NCBI RefSeq assembly: GCF_000512915.1
Contig: NZ_CP007034.1
Span: 248,001 to 312,000, forward strand
DNA from: Barnesiella viscericola DSM 18177
Lineage (GTDB): Bacteria; Bacteroidota; Bacteroidia; Bacteroidales; Barnesiellaceae
Direction of reading: 5' to 3'
Length of the DNA stretch: 64,000 bases
Shown here: piece by piece, positions 36,272 to 44,741 of the stretch
Position numbering within the stretch: position 1 is the first letter of the stretch
Layout: each line of letters opens with the position of its first letter
Notes under the pieces: model-generated
Seen by the model: the letters and a program-made list of their open reading frames with translations, nothing else
The model's database searches: none
What the model was told of the DNA's origin: nothing
Translations under genes and position numbers: made by a program

Positions 36272-36982
36272 ATGATGAAACTGACCTATCTTTTTCATAG
36301 CGGTTTTTTGCTCGAAGCCGACGGTTTTGCCGTCGTGTTCGACTATTATCGGGAGGGTAGGGCTCTGCTCGACAATCTGCTGCACCGGGAGCAACCCCTC
36401 TATGTGCTGGTATCGCACGAGCATCGCGACCATTACAACCCCGAAGTGCTGGCATGGCACCGGCAGAACAACCGGGTTTGTTATATCTTCCCCCGGGAGA
36501 TGGAGGGGCGTCGCGAATTGGCCGACCTGCCCCAGACCGTATTTCTAAGTAGGGGAGAATCCTATGCCGACGAGCGGTTGCAGGTAACCGCCTTCGGGTC
36601 GACCGATCTGGGCGCTTCGTATGAGGTCGTCATCGGCAAGCGGACGGTTTTCCACGCCGGCGACTTGAACAACTGGCATTGGGCCGACGAGTCGACCGAG
36701 GCCGAGGTGCGCGAAGCCGAGGAGGCCTATCGGGCCGAACTCGACTATCTGGCGCGTCGGGTCACCCGCTTCGACGTAGCGATGTTTCCCGTCGACGCCC
36801 GGTTGGGCAGCGATTATATGCGCGGTGCCCGGCAGTTTGTCGAGCGGTTCGAAGTGGGGGTGTTCGTCCCCATGCACTTCTATCCCGCCGTGGTTAAGGC
36901 CGAAGCCTTCGCTTCCATAGCCCGGCAGCACGGCGCCCGGTTTGTCTTGCTGAGCCATACCGGCGATTCAATAGAACTATAA
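36272..36982 (+). CDS. MBL-fold metal-dependent hydrolase
   Basis: The 236-residue product shows the metallo-beta-lactamase fold: VLVSHEHRDHYNPEVL near residue 47 (HxHxDH-like metal motif), VFHAGDLNNWHWADES near residue 127, and a late His in FVPMHFYP near residue 206. It resembles the UlaG-like branch. The substrate is unknown. The gene is cytosolic and is the fourth in the plus-strand run after the RNA methyltransferase. Confidence 0.82.
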   Translation: MMKLTYLFHSGFLLEADGFAVVFDYYREGRALLDNLLHREQPLYVLVSHEHRDHYNPEVLAWHRQNNRVCYIFPREMEGRRELADLPQTVFLSRGESYADERLQVTAFGSTDLGASYEVVIGKRTVFHAGDLNNWHWADESTEAEVREAEEAYRAELDYLARRVTRFDVAMFPVDARLGSDYMRGARQFVERFEVGVFVPMHFYPAVVKAEAFASIARQHGARFVLLSHTGDSIEL

Positions 36983-37010
36983 ACCAATAAAAAACAAATA
37001 CAATACGATT

Positions 37011-37391
37011 ATGGAAATAAAATCAAGATTCGACCATTTCAATGTCAATGTGACCGATCTCGACCGGAGTATCGCTTTTTATCACAAGGCTTTGGGCTTT
37101 ACCGAGGCCAGTCGCAAAGAGGCTGCCGACGGTTCTTTCGTACTGGTTTACCTCACCGACGGGGTATCGCCCTTCCTGCTAGAACTCACTTGGTTGCGCG
37201 ACCACGACCAGCCCTATGAACTGGGCGAGAACGAGAGTCACCTGTGCGTGCGGGTCGACGGTGACTATGACCAGGTGCGGGCCTTCCACAAGGAGATGGG
37301 CTGTGTCTGCTTCGAGAACGAAGAGATGGGACTCTACTTTATCCACGACCCCGACGATTACTGGATTGAGGTGTTGCCGGTCAAGGGCTGA
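37011..37391 (+). CDS. gloA: VOC-family (glyoxalase I-like) protein
   Basis: The 126-residue product has two vicinal-oxygen-chelate repeats. His9 in FDHFNVNVTDLDRSIAFYHKALGF and Glu at LLELTW (about 57) fit metal-binding positions, as do ESHLCVRV (about 76) and DDYWIEVLPV near the end. It resembles lactoylglutathione lyase, which detoxifies methylglyoxal, but Bacteroidales are not known as glutathione users, so the true thiol or substrate is uncertain. It ends the plus-strand run, with a strong terminator behind it. Confidence 0.75.
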   Translation: MEIKSRFDHFNVNVTDLDRSIAFYHKALGFTEASRKEAADGSFVLVYLTDGVSPFLLELTWLRDHDQPYELGENESHLCVRVDGDYDQVRAFHKEMGCVCFENEEMGLYFIHDPDDYWIEVLPVKG

Positions 37392-37413
37392 GAGTGAGTC
37401 TGAGATGAATTGG

Positions 37414-37452
37414 AAAGCTGTCATTTCATAGGGAATGACGGCTTTTTTCTTT
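37414..37452 (+). terminator. Terminator after the VOC gene
   Basis: A 12-base stem (37414-37425 with 37434-37445; AAAGCTGTCATT, one T-G pair) is followed by a T-rich tract. Confidence 0.85.
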
Positions 37453-37463
37453 TGAATAAATCG

Positions 37464-37491
37464 TTGGAATCATAAAAAAATTATACCTTTG
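37464..37491 (+). promoter_or_regulatory. Promoter before cstA
   Basis: TTG at 37464-37466 and TACCTTTG at 37484-37491 are 17 bases apart. The leader to the ATG at 37619 would be about 120 bases, long for this window and possibly regulatory. Confidence 0.45.
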
Positions 37492-37618
37492 TAAGGACTT
37501 TGTGAAAAAGAGAAGAATAAGAATCTGTTCGATTTGGATAAATGGCTTGAGTAGATACGAGAATTTCATCGTTAAAGTGCTTTTGTCTGAACCATGAATT
37601 ACAAACTGTTTTTAAGTT

Positions 37619-39055
37619 ATGATTACCTTTTGCATTGCCTTGCTGCTGCTGATTGTCGGCTATTTTGTCTATGGCACATTTGTTGAGAAAGTATTTGGCG
37701 TAGAGCCGGATAGAGCGACTCCGGCTTATACCTCGACCGATGGAATCGACTACATTCCCATGCCTACCTGGAAAGTTTTTCTCATTCAGTTCCTGAATAT
37801 TGCCGGATTGGGCCCCATCTTCGGAGCCATCATGGGAATCCTGTACGGGCCGTCGGCCTACCTGTGGATTGTATTTGGTACCATATTCGGCGGTGCTGTC
37901 CATGATTACCTCTCCGGCATGCTCTCGGTACGTCGCAATGGTGCCAGTTTACCCGAACTTGTGGGCGATGAATTGGGTGTAGTCATCAAGCAGGTAATGC
38001 GAGTATTCTCGTTGCTTCTGATGATATTGGTCGGGGCGGTATTTGTTGTAAACCCGGCCAATCTACTTGACCTGCTTATCGGTGAAAGTACCACTACCAC
38101 CTTGTGGATTGCCATCATTTTCGGCTACTACATATTGGCAACGCTGTTACCTATCGACAAACTTATCGGACGTCTCTACCCGCTGTTTGGATTTGCCCTG
38201 TTGTTCATGGCAATTGGCATTATGGTATCGCTTTTCCTGCGTCCCGACAGTCTACCCGAATTTACCGCAGCCATCGGTTATACCCGATCCGACTCCGATG
38301 TCAACCCCATCTTCCCCATGATGTTTATCTCGATTGCTTGTGGAGCCATCTCGGGCTTTCATGCCACTCAGTCACCCATGATGGCCCGTTGCCTCAAAAA
38401 CGAGAAGATGGGACGTCGGGTATTCTACGGGGCCATGGTAGTCGAGGGAATCGTAGCTCTCATTTGGGCAGCCGCTGCCATCGCCTTTTTCGACGGTTCA
38501 TTCACGGCACTCTCCGATTATCTGAAAGGGAAAACACCGGCCATCTTGGTCAACGATATTTCAGTAGGGTGGTTGGGAACCTTCGGGGGTATCTTGGCCA
38601 TGTTGGGGGTAATAGCTGCCCCCATTACCTCGGGCGACACGGCTCTACGGTCGGCCCGACTGATTGCTGCCGATTTCTTACATATTTCACAGAAGAAAAT
38701 ACGAAACCGGATATTGGTGTCGCTCCCTATCTTTGCCTTGGCCTGGGTGGTGATGATGATTGACTTTGAGGTGCTGTGGCGCTATTTTGCCTGGTGTAAC
38801 CAAACTCTTGCCGTATTTACCCTGTGGGCGCTCACGGTATGGCTGGCTCGGGAACGCAAATGCTATTGGATTACGTTGATTCCGGCTCTATTCATGACGA
38901 TGGTAACAATTACCTATATTCTATTTGCTCGTGAAGGATTGAGACTTCCTTACGAAATTTCATTGGATATCGCCTTTGTAGTAACGCTTGTATTGACTGT
39001 TTTATTTGCTCGATTCAAACGTACACTGCCAAGCCGTGTACCTTTAAAGAAATGA
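37619..39055 (+). CDS. cstA: Carbon starvation protein CstA (peptide/pyruvate transporter family)
   Basis: CstA proteins are inner-membrane importers, linked to peptides in E. coli and to pyruvate for its homologue BtsT. The 478-residue product is the short form common in Bacteroidetes (the E. coli protein has about 700 residues) and has some twelve membrane segments. Family blocks are visible: TSTDGIDYIPMPTWKVFLIQFLNIAGLGPIFGAIMGILYGP (about 38-78), SIACGAISGFHATQSPMMARC (about 237-257) and ITSGDTALRSARLIAADF (about 336-353). One base separates it from the PHP gene downstream. A long leader suggests regulation. Confidence 0.9.
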   Translation: MITFCIALLLLIVGYFVYGTFVEKVFGVEPDRATPAYTSTDGIDYIPMPTWKVFLIQFLNIAGLGPIFGAIMGILYGPSAYLWIVFGTIFGGAVHDYLSGMLSVRRNGASLPELVGDELGVVIKQVMRVFSLLLMILVGAVFVVNPANLLDLLIGESTTTTLWIAIIFGYYILATLLPIDKLIGRLYPLFGFALLFMAIGIMVSLFLRPDSLPEFTAAIGYTRSDSDVNPIFPMMFISIACGAISGFHATQSPMMARCLKNEKMGRRVFYGAMVVEGIVALIWAAAAIAFFDGSFTALSDYLKGKTPAILVNDISVGWLGTFGGILAMLGVIAAPITSGDTALRSARLIAADFLHISQKKIRNRILVSLPIFALAWVVMMIDFEVLWRYFAWCNQTLAVFTLWALTVWLARERKCYWITLIPALFMTMVTITYILFAREGLRLPYEISLDIAFVVTLVLTVLFARFKRTLPSRVPLKK

Positions 39056-39056
39056 T

Positions 39057-39899
39057 ATGAATCAGTTGACCAATTATCATTCGCACAGTCAGTTCTGTGA
39101 CGGTCATGCTCCCATGGAGGAGTTTGTGAAGGAGGCCGTAGCCGAAGGCTTTGTCGCCTACGGTATATCGTCGCACGCTCCGTTTCCCGTACCCAATCAA
39201 TGCAACATGCTGCGGGAGCGTCTGCCCGAATACCTCGCAGAGTTTCATCGCATAAAAGAGCTTTATGGCTCGGCGATAGAGTTGTATGTGGGGCTCGAAA
39301 TCGATTTTCTCGACGATTCTTTTAATCCGTCGATTCCCTATTTCAAGGAGTTGCCTCTCGACTATCGCATCGGGTCGGTACACTATATTGTCACCCCCGA
39401 CGGGACTCCTATCGACACCGACGGGTCACCCGACCGTTTCAGGGGATATGTCGACACCTATTTCGGAGGCGATGTCGATGAAGCCGTGCGGCGCTTCTAT
39501 CGCAGTTCGTTCCGCCTGGTCGAGTTGGGCGGTTTCGATTTTCTGGGGCATCTCGACAAGATAGGACTGAACGCCTCGCTCTACCGTCCCGGCCTTGACC
39601 GGGAGGCGTGGTACCGACGTCTGGTAGCCGACTATCTCGAAGCCATTGCCTCGCAACACCTGTTGGTCGAGGTCAATACCAAGGCCTTTGCCACGCGCGG
39701 CCGCTTCTTCCCCGGTGAAGACTATTTCGAACAGATGCACCGGCTGGGCATCGGGGTGGTGGTCAACTCCGATGCGCACTATCCTGCCAAAATCAATGCC
39801 GGGCGCCCCGAAGCCCTCAAAGCCTTGGCCCGGGCCGGATATACCACTGTGTGGCAATTCCACCGGAACGAATGGATTGAAACGCCATTGGAGTTGTAA
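39057..39899 (+). CDS. hisK: PHP-family histidinol-phosphatase-like protein
   Basis: The PHP enzyme HisK dephosphorylates histidinol phosphate. The 280-residue product has the metal-binding motifs YHSHSQFCDGHAPMEEF (about 6-22), YGISSHAPFPV (about 38-48), GLEIDFLDDS near residue 80, GGFDFLGHLDKIGLN near residue 158 and NSDAHYPAKI near residue 238. The match to HisK of Bacteroidetes is good, but other PHP phosphatases share these motifs. It follows cstA by 1 base and is about 19 kb from the other his genes of this window. Confidence 0.78.
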   Translation: MNQLTNYHSHSQFCDGHAPMEEFVKEAVAEGFVAYGISSHAPFPVPNQCNMLRERLPEYLAEFHRIKELYGSAIELYVGLEIDFLDDSFNPSIPYFKELPLDYRIGSVHYIVTPDGTPIDTDGSPDRFRGYVDTYFGGDVDEAVRRFYRSSFRLVELGGFDFLGHLDKIGLNASLYRPGLDREAWYRRLVADYLEAIASQHLLVEVNTKAFATRGRFFPGEDYFEQMHRLGIGVVVNSDAHYPAKINAGRPEALKALARAGYTTVWQFHRNEWIETPLEL

Positions 39900-39932
39900 C
39901 CCCGAGTTCGGTTATCTTTCATCGAATATTAT

Positions 39933-39966
39933 AAAGCTGTTTCTTTCATGGTTACAGCTTTTTTTG
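39933..39966 (+). terminator. Terminator after the hisK-like gene
   Basis: A short 8-base stem (AAAGCTGT with ACAGCTTT, loop 13 bases) is followed by a seven-T run. The hairpin is weaker than the others, but the tail is good. Confidence 0.55.
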
Positions 39967-39974
39967 TATCTTCG
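39967..39974 (+). promoter_or_regulatory. Possible -7 element before ileS
   Basis: TATCTTCG differs from TAnnTTTG in one base and lies 36 bases before the ileS ATG at 40011, directly after the terminator. Confidence 0.35.
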
Positions 39975-40010
39975 TGCCGATTTTTTAGTAAATACTATAT
40001 TTAGAAATAT

Positions 40011-43000
40011 ATGGGCAAGAAATTCTCCGAATATTCTCATTTCGACCTCTCCGAAATCAACAAAGAGGTTCTGAATGAATGGGATAAGCAAGACCTGTTT
40101 CACCAGAGTTTGGAAACCCGCGAAGGTTGTCCTTCGTTTGTATTCTACGAGGGACCGCCCTCGGCCAACGGTATGCCGGGCATTCACCACGTGATGGCTC
40201 GCTCCATCAAGGACCTCTTCTGCCGCTATAAGACCATGAAGGGCTTTCATGTAAAGCGCAAGGCAGGGTGGGATACCCACGGTCTGCCGGTCGAGTTGGG
40301 CGTAGAAAAGGCTTTGGGTATTACCAAGGAAGATATAGGTAAAACCATTTCGGTGGCCGACTACAACGCTACCTGTCGCAAAGATGTGATGAAGTTTACC
40401 CGCGAGTGGGAAGATCTTACACACCGCATGGGTTACTGGGTAGACATGAAGAATCCCTACATTACCTACGACAACCGGTATATCGAGACGCTGTGGTGGC
40501 TGCTCAAACAGCTCTACAACAAGAATTATCTGTATAAGGGCTATACCATTCAACCCTATTCGCCTGCGGCTGGTACCGGTCTGAGTTCGCACGAGCTCAA
40601 TCAACCCGGTTGCTATCGCGACGTGAAGGATACTACTTGTATCGCTCAGTTCAAGATACGTAACCCTCGTCCCGAGATGGCCGCTTTCGGTGAGCCCTAT
40701 TTCCTGGCCTGGACCACGACGCCGTGGACTTTGCCCTCCAATACGGCACTGTGCGTAGGTCCCAATATTGACTATAATCTTGTACAGACCTACAACCCCT
40801 ATACGGGAGCTCCCATCAGCGTGATTGTAGCCAAGGTCCTTGTCCCCACACTCTTCAATGCCAAGGCCGCCGATTTGGAACTCGATGCTTACAAACCTGG
40901 TGACAAACTCATTCCTTGGAAAGTGGTAGCCGAATACAAGGGTAGCGACTTGGCCGGTATGGAGTATGAGCAACTGTTGCCGTGGGTAAATCCTGGCAAA
41001 GGTGCCTTCCGGGTTATTACCGGCGACTTTGTCACGACCGAGGACGGTACGGGTATTGTACATATCGCACCTACCTTTGGTGCCGACGACGACCGGGTAG
41101 CCAAGGCCAGCGGCGTACCGCCTCTCATGATGCTCGACAAGGACGGCAACCGTCGCCCTATGGTCGACATGACCGGTAAGTTCTACCTGCTGGAAGATCT
41201 CGACCCCGAGTTTGTGAAAAACAACGTCAACGTCGAGGCTTATCGCGAATATGCCGGCCGCTACGTGAAAAATGCGTACGACGATACCCTTACCGACAAC
41301 GATGCCACGCTCGACATCGACATCTGTGTGATGTTGAAGCAGACCAACAAGGTATTCAAGATTGAGAAGCATGTGCACAGCTATCCCCACTGCTGGCGCA
41401 CCGACAAGCCGGTACTCTACTATCCCCTTGACAGTTGGTTTATCCGCACCACGGCTTGCCGCGACCGCATGATCGAGCTCAACAACACGATTAACTGGAA
41501 ACCGCAGTCAACCGGTTCGGGTCGTTTCGGCAAATGGCTCGAAAATCTGCAAGACTGGAACCTCTCGCGTAGCCGCTACTGGGGCACACCGTTGCCCATC
41601 TGGCGCACCGAGGACGGCAGCGAGGAGATCTGCATCGGGTCGGTCGAGGAGCTGTACAATGAAATAGAAAAATCGATTGCCGCCGGGCTGATGACCGAGA
41701 ACCCCTACAAAAAACAGGGATTTGTGCCCGGTGAATATACGGCCGAAAACTACAATAAGATAGATTTGCACCGTCCTTACGTTGACGATATTGTGCTCGT
41801 TTCGCCCTCGGGCAAACCCATGAAGCGCGAGAGCGACCTGATCGACGTGTGGTTCGACTCGGGTGCCATGCCTTATGCCCAAATCCACTATCCGTTTGAG
41901 AACAAGGAGGCCTTTGACAAACGCGAGGTCTATCCCGCCGATTTCATTGCCGAAGGTGTGGACCAGACTCGCGGCTGGTTCTTCACGCTGCACGCCATCG
42001 CCGCGATGGTATTCGACAGCGTGGCCTACAAGGCCGTAGTTTCCAACGGTCTGGTGCTCGACAAGAACGGCAACAAGATGTCCAAGCGTCTGGGCAACGC
42101 CGTCGATCCCTTCGGTACGATCGAAAAATATGGTTCCGATCCCTTGCGCTGGTACATGATTACCAACTCGTCGCCTTGGGACAACCTCAAATTCGACTTC
42201 GACGGCATCGAAGAGGTGCGCCGCAAATTCTTCGGTACTCTCTACAATACCTATTCGTTCTTTGCCCTCTATGCCAATGTCGATGGATTTACCTTTGCCG
42301 AGCCCGAGATTCCCGTAGAGAAACGACCCGAGATCGATCGCTGGATCATCTCGCTGCTCAACTCGCTCATTCGGGAGGTTGACGAGCAGTTTGCCGCCTA
42401 TGAGCCCACGCGTGCCGGCCGGGCCATCGCCGACTTTGTTAACGATAACCTCAGTAACTGGTACGTGCGGTTGAACCGCAAACGTTTCTGGGGCGGCTCG
42501 ATGACCGACGATAAGCTGTCGGCCTACCAGACACTCTACACCTGCCTTGAAACGGTGGCTAAGCTCATGGCGCCTATCGCTCCTTTCTATGCCGACCGTC
42601 TCTATACCGACCTCACCACGGCTACCGGTCGCGACAATCGTTCGGTACACCTGACCGATTTCCCCGTAAGCTGCGACAAATATATCGACAAGGCACTCGA
42701 AGAGCGTATGCAGATTGCCCAGACCATGACCTCGATGGTACTGGCCTTGCGTCGCAAGGTCAACATCAAGGTGCGCCAGCCGCTCACAACCCTTATGGTA
42801 CCGGTGCTCAATCCCGAACAGCAGGCTCATATCGAGGCCGTGAAAGATTTGGTACTCAGCGAGGTGAATGTGAAGGAGATGAAGTTTGTCGATAACGCGG
42901 CCGGCATATTGGTAAAACGGGTTAAACCCGATTTCAAGAAGTTGGGCCCGCGTTACGGTAAAATCATGAAGCAACTGGCCGCTACCATTGCTGCCATGTC

Positions 43001-43445
43001 GCAACCCGATATTGCCGAGTTTGAAAAGAACGGGTCGTTCACCTTCGACATCGACGGCCAACAGGCTACCATCGAGAAGGGTGACGTCGAGGTTATCTCG
43101 GAGGATATTCCCGGCTGGCTGGTGGCCAACGAAGGGAACCTCACTGTGGCTCTCGACATTACCGTGACCGACGAACTGCACCGCGAAGGTATTGCCCGCG
43201 AACTGGTGAACCGGATTCAGAATATCCGCAAGACCTCGGGATTTGACATTACCGACAAGATAGACGTCGCCATAGCCTACAATGCCGAGACCGACCAGGC
43301 TGTGAGGGAGTATCGCGACTACATGTCGCGTCAGGTACTGGCCAATACGTTCGAGATTGTCGACAACCTTTCGGGAGAGTCGGTCAGCGAGTTGGATTTC
43401 GATACCTTTAAGGTAAATATCCGAATTGTTAAATCCGTAAAATAA
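40011..43445 (+). CDS. ileS: Isoleucyl-tRNA synthetase, long eukaryote-like form
   Basis: The enzyme charges tRNA-Ile in the cytosol. The 1144-residue product has the class I signature PSANGMPGIHHVMA (HIGH box near residue 56-60), KMSKR (about 689), an editing CP1 domain between them and a tryptophan-rich STGSGRFGKWLENLQDWNLSRSRYWG block near 504. It is about 200 residues longer than the E. coli enzyme and has the longer C-terminal domain of the IleRS2/eukaryote-like class, often naturally resistant to mupirocin. The gene has its own upstream region and stands alone; the DksA-like gene follows after 107 bases. Confidence 0.95.
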   Translation: MGKKFSEYSHFDLSEINKEVLNEWDKQDLFHQSLETREGCPSFVFYEGPPSANGMPGIHHVMARSIKDLFCRYKTMKGFHVKRKAGWDTHGLPVELGVEKALGITKEDIGKTISVADYNATCRKDVMKFTREWEDLTHRMGYWVDMKNPYITYDNRYIETLWWLLKQLYNKNYLYKGYTIQPYSPAAGTGLSSHELNQPGCYRDVKDTTCIAQFKIRNPRPEMAAFGEPYFLAWTTTPWTLPSNTALCVGPNIDYNLVQTYNPYTGAPISVIVAKVLVPTLFNAKAADLELDAYKPGDKLIPWKVVAEYKGSDLAGMEYEQLLPWVNPGKGAFRVITGDFVTTEDGTGIVHIAPTFGADDDRVAKASGVPPLMMLDKDGNRRPMVDMTGKFYLLEDLDPEFVKNNVNVEAYREYAGRYVKNAYDDTLTDNDATLDIDICVMLKQTNKVFKIEKHVHSYPHCWRTDKPVLYYPLDSWFIRTTACRDRMIELNNTINWKPQSTGSGRFGKWLENLQDWNLSRSRYWGTPLPIWRTEDGSEEICIGSVEELYNEIEKSIAAGLMTENPYKKQGFVPGEYTAENYNKIDLHRPYVDDIVLVSPSGKPMKRESDLIDVWFDSGAMPYAQIHYPFENKEAFDKREVYPADFIAEGVDQTRGWFFTLHAIAAMVFDSVAYKAVVSNGLVLDKNGNKMSKRLGNAVDPFGTIEKYGSDPLRWYMITNSSPWDNLKFDFDGIEEVRRKFFGTLYNTYSFFALYANVDGFTFAEPEIPVEKRPEIDRWIISLLNSLIREVDEQFAAYEPTRAGRAIADFVNDNLSNWYVRLNRKRFWGGSMTDDKLSAYQTLYTCLETVAKLMAPIAPFYADRLYTDLTTATGRDNRSVHLTDFPVSCDKYIDKALEERMQIAQTMTSMVLALRRKVNIKVRQPLTTLMVPVLNPEQQAHIEAVKDLVLSEVNVKEMKFVDNAAGILVKRVKPDFKKLGPRYGKIMKQLAATIAAMSQPDIAEFEKNGSFTFDIDGQQATIEKGDVEVISEDIPGWLVANEGNLTVALDITVTDELHREGIARELVNRIQNIRKTSGFDITDKIDVAIAYNAETDQAVREYRDYMSRQVLANTFEIVDNLSGESVSELDFDTFKVNIRIVKSVK

Positions 43446-43470
43446 TAGAGAGTCGTAGGGATATTTCTGT

Positions 43471-43478
43471 TATATTTG
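43471..43478 (+). promoter_or_regulatory. -7 element of the dksA-like gene
   Basis: TATATTTG fits the consensus, 74 bases before the ATG at 43553. Confidence 0.4.
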
Positions 43479-43552
43479 ACCTGACATAAAATTACTTCTC
43501 CCGGCGGGGAGGAAAGGTCAGATAGAAATCAAAACTTTAACCAATAATAATT

Positions 43553-43936
43553 ATGAGTGAAAAAACACGCTATTCCGACGCCGAGTTGGAAGAGTTCAGA
43601 CAGATTATCAATGAGAAGCTCGAAAAAGCCTATCGGGACTACGATTTGCTGAAAGCTTCGATTATGAATACCGACGGCAACGATGTAACGGATACGTCGC
43701 CTACGTTTAAGGTCCTGGAAGAGGGAGCAAGTACCCTTTCCAAGGAAGAGGCCGGGCAGTTGGCTCAACGTCAGATGAAATTCATACAGCACTTGCAGGC
43801 CGCTCTCGTGCGCATCGAGAACAAGACCTATGGCATCTGTCGCGAAACGGGCAAGCTGATTCCCAAAGAGCGACTCCGTGCTGTTCCTCACGCTACGCTG
43901 GGCATAGACGCGAAGGTAGATGGACGCAAAAAGTAA
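43553..43936 (+). CDS. TraR/DksA-family protein with degenerate zinc finger
   Basis: DksA proteins bind RNA polymerase through the secondary channel and work with ppGpp. The 127-residue product has the N-terminal coiled-coil (residues 8-90; FRQIINEKLEKAYRDYDLLK, then AQRQMKFIQHLQAALVRIENK). The zinc-finger segment YGICRETGKLIPKERLRAVPHATLG (94-117) keeps only Cys96. Thr99 replaces the second Cys, and the later CxxC pair is missing. Bacteroidetes members I recall look similar, so this is a lineage trait, not damage. The metal-free form may resemble other cysteine-poor DksA proteins. Confidence 0.85.
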   Translation: MSEKTRYSDAELEEFRQIINEKLEKAYRDYDLLKASIMNTDGNDVTDTSPTFKVLEEGASTLSKEEAGQLAQRQMKFIQHLQAALVRIENKTYGICRETGKLIPKERLRAVPHATLGIDAKVDGRKK

Positions 43937-43957
43937 GTGGGCCGCACACCTGCCCGT

Positions 43958-44020
43958 CGGCTCCCTGCGGGAAGCCGCAGAGCAGTATGCCGGTTTCAGA
44001 AGACTTATCGAAGCGATAAG
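43958..44020 (+). other. Two stable hairpins between the dksA-like gene and lspA
   Basis: CGGCTCCC (43958-43965) pairs with GGGAAGCCG (43969-43977), and CTTATCG (44004-44010) pairs with CGATAAG (44014-44020) around an AAG loop. They lie in the 3' untranslated part ahead of the terminator hairpin at 44030. No coding frame explains them. Confidence 0.5.
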
Positions 44021-44029
44021 CTAAACACA

Positions 44030-44088
44030 ATTCGACCTTCGGTTGCTATCTTGTTATGGAAAGCACGAAGGTCGAATCTGTTTTTTTT
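44030..44088 (+). terminator. Terminator between the dksA-like gene and lspA
   Basis: A perfect 12-base stem, ATTCGACCTTCG (44030-44041) with CGAAGGTCGAAT (44066-44077), is followed after CTG by an eight-T run. The 24-base loop can form a minor TGCT/AGCA pairing. Confidence 0.75.
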
Positions 44089-44102
44089 GAATAAAGAAAG
44101 GA

Positions 44103-44738
44103 ATGATGAAAAGACTGACCAAAGGCCAGATTGCCCTCGGGGTGATAGTTCTGGTCCTGATTATCGACCAGATTGTAAAGATATGGGTGAAGACCCACAT
44201 GTATATAGGCGAGGCCATTCGGGTAACCGACTGGTTTTATATCGCTTTTATCGAGAACAACGGTATGGCATTCGGTATGGAGGTAGGGAGTAAGCTCTTC
44301 CTGACACTCTTCCGGGTAGTTGCCGTCGTTTTTCTGGTGTGGATTCTGTGGCGTATCAAGAACAAGCCCCAGATGCCCACGGGTCTCATTGTCTGCCTGG
44401 CCTTGATTATAGCCGGGGCTGCGGGAAACATCTTCGACAGCCTCTTTTATGGCCTGATATTCAACGACCCGATGCCGCCGCTGGTAGCCTCGTTTGTCCC
44501 GGGCGAAGGGTATGCCGGGCTCTTTTACGGCCGGGTAGTCGATATGCTCTATTTCCCGCTGTTTAGTTTTTACTGGCCCGATTGGGTGCCGGGAATAGGA
44601 GGGGAGCGGTTTGAATTTTTCCGCCCCGTATTCAATATTGCCGACTCGGCTATCTCGGTAGGCGTCGTCTGCCTCATTCTGTTTTATCACCGTTATCTCT
44701 CTACCGACCATAAGAAGAAAGAAGAGAAACCGCAGTGA
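44103..44738 (+). CDS. lspA: Lipoprotein signal peptidase (signal peptidase II)
   Basis: LspA cleaves prolipoproteins after lipid attachment in the inner membrane. The 211-residue product has four membrane segments and the conserved NNGMAFG (about 52-58), AGAAGNIFDS with catalytic Asp112, and FNIADSAISVG with catalytic Asp181. It is about 45 residues longer than the E. coli enzyme because of a loop at about 113-170, as in other Bacteroidetes. An ATG one codon downstream is possible. Three bases separate it from the DUF4296 lipoprotein gene, a likely substrate of the enzyme. Confidence 0.93.
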   Translation: MMKRLTKGQIALGVIVLVLIIDQIVKIWVKTHMYIGEAIRVTDWFYIAFIENNGMAFGMEVGSKLFLTLFRVVAVVFLVWILWRIKNKPQMPTGLIVCLALIIAGAAGNIFDSLFYGLIFNDPMPPLVASFVPGEGYAGLFYGRVVDMLYFPLFSFYWPDWVPGIGGERFEFFRPVFNIADSAISVGVVCLILFYHRYLSTDHKKKEEKPQ

Positions 44739-44741
44739 CGT

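Noticed and set aside
43937-44293. Open frame after the dksA-like gene
   Set aside because: It is arginine-rich, overlaps lspA in another frame and crosses the terminator hairpin, so it is a chance frame.
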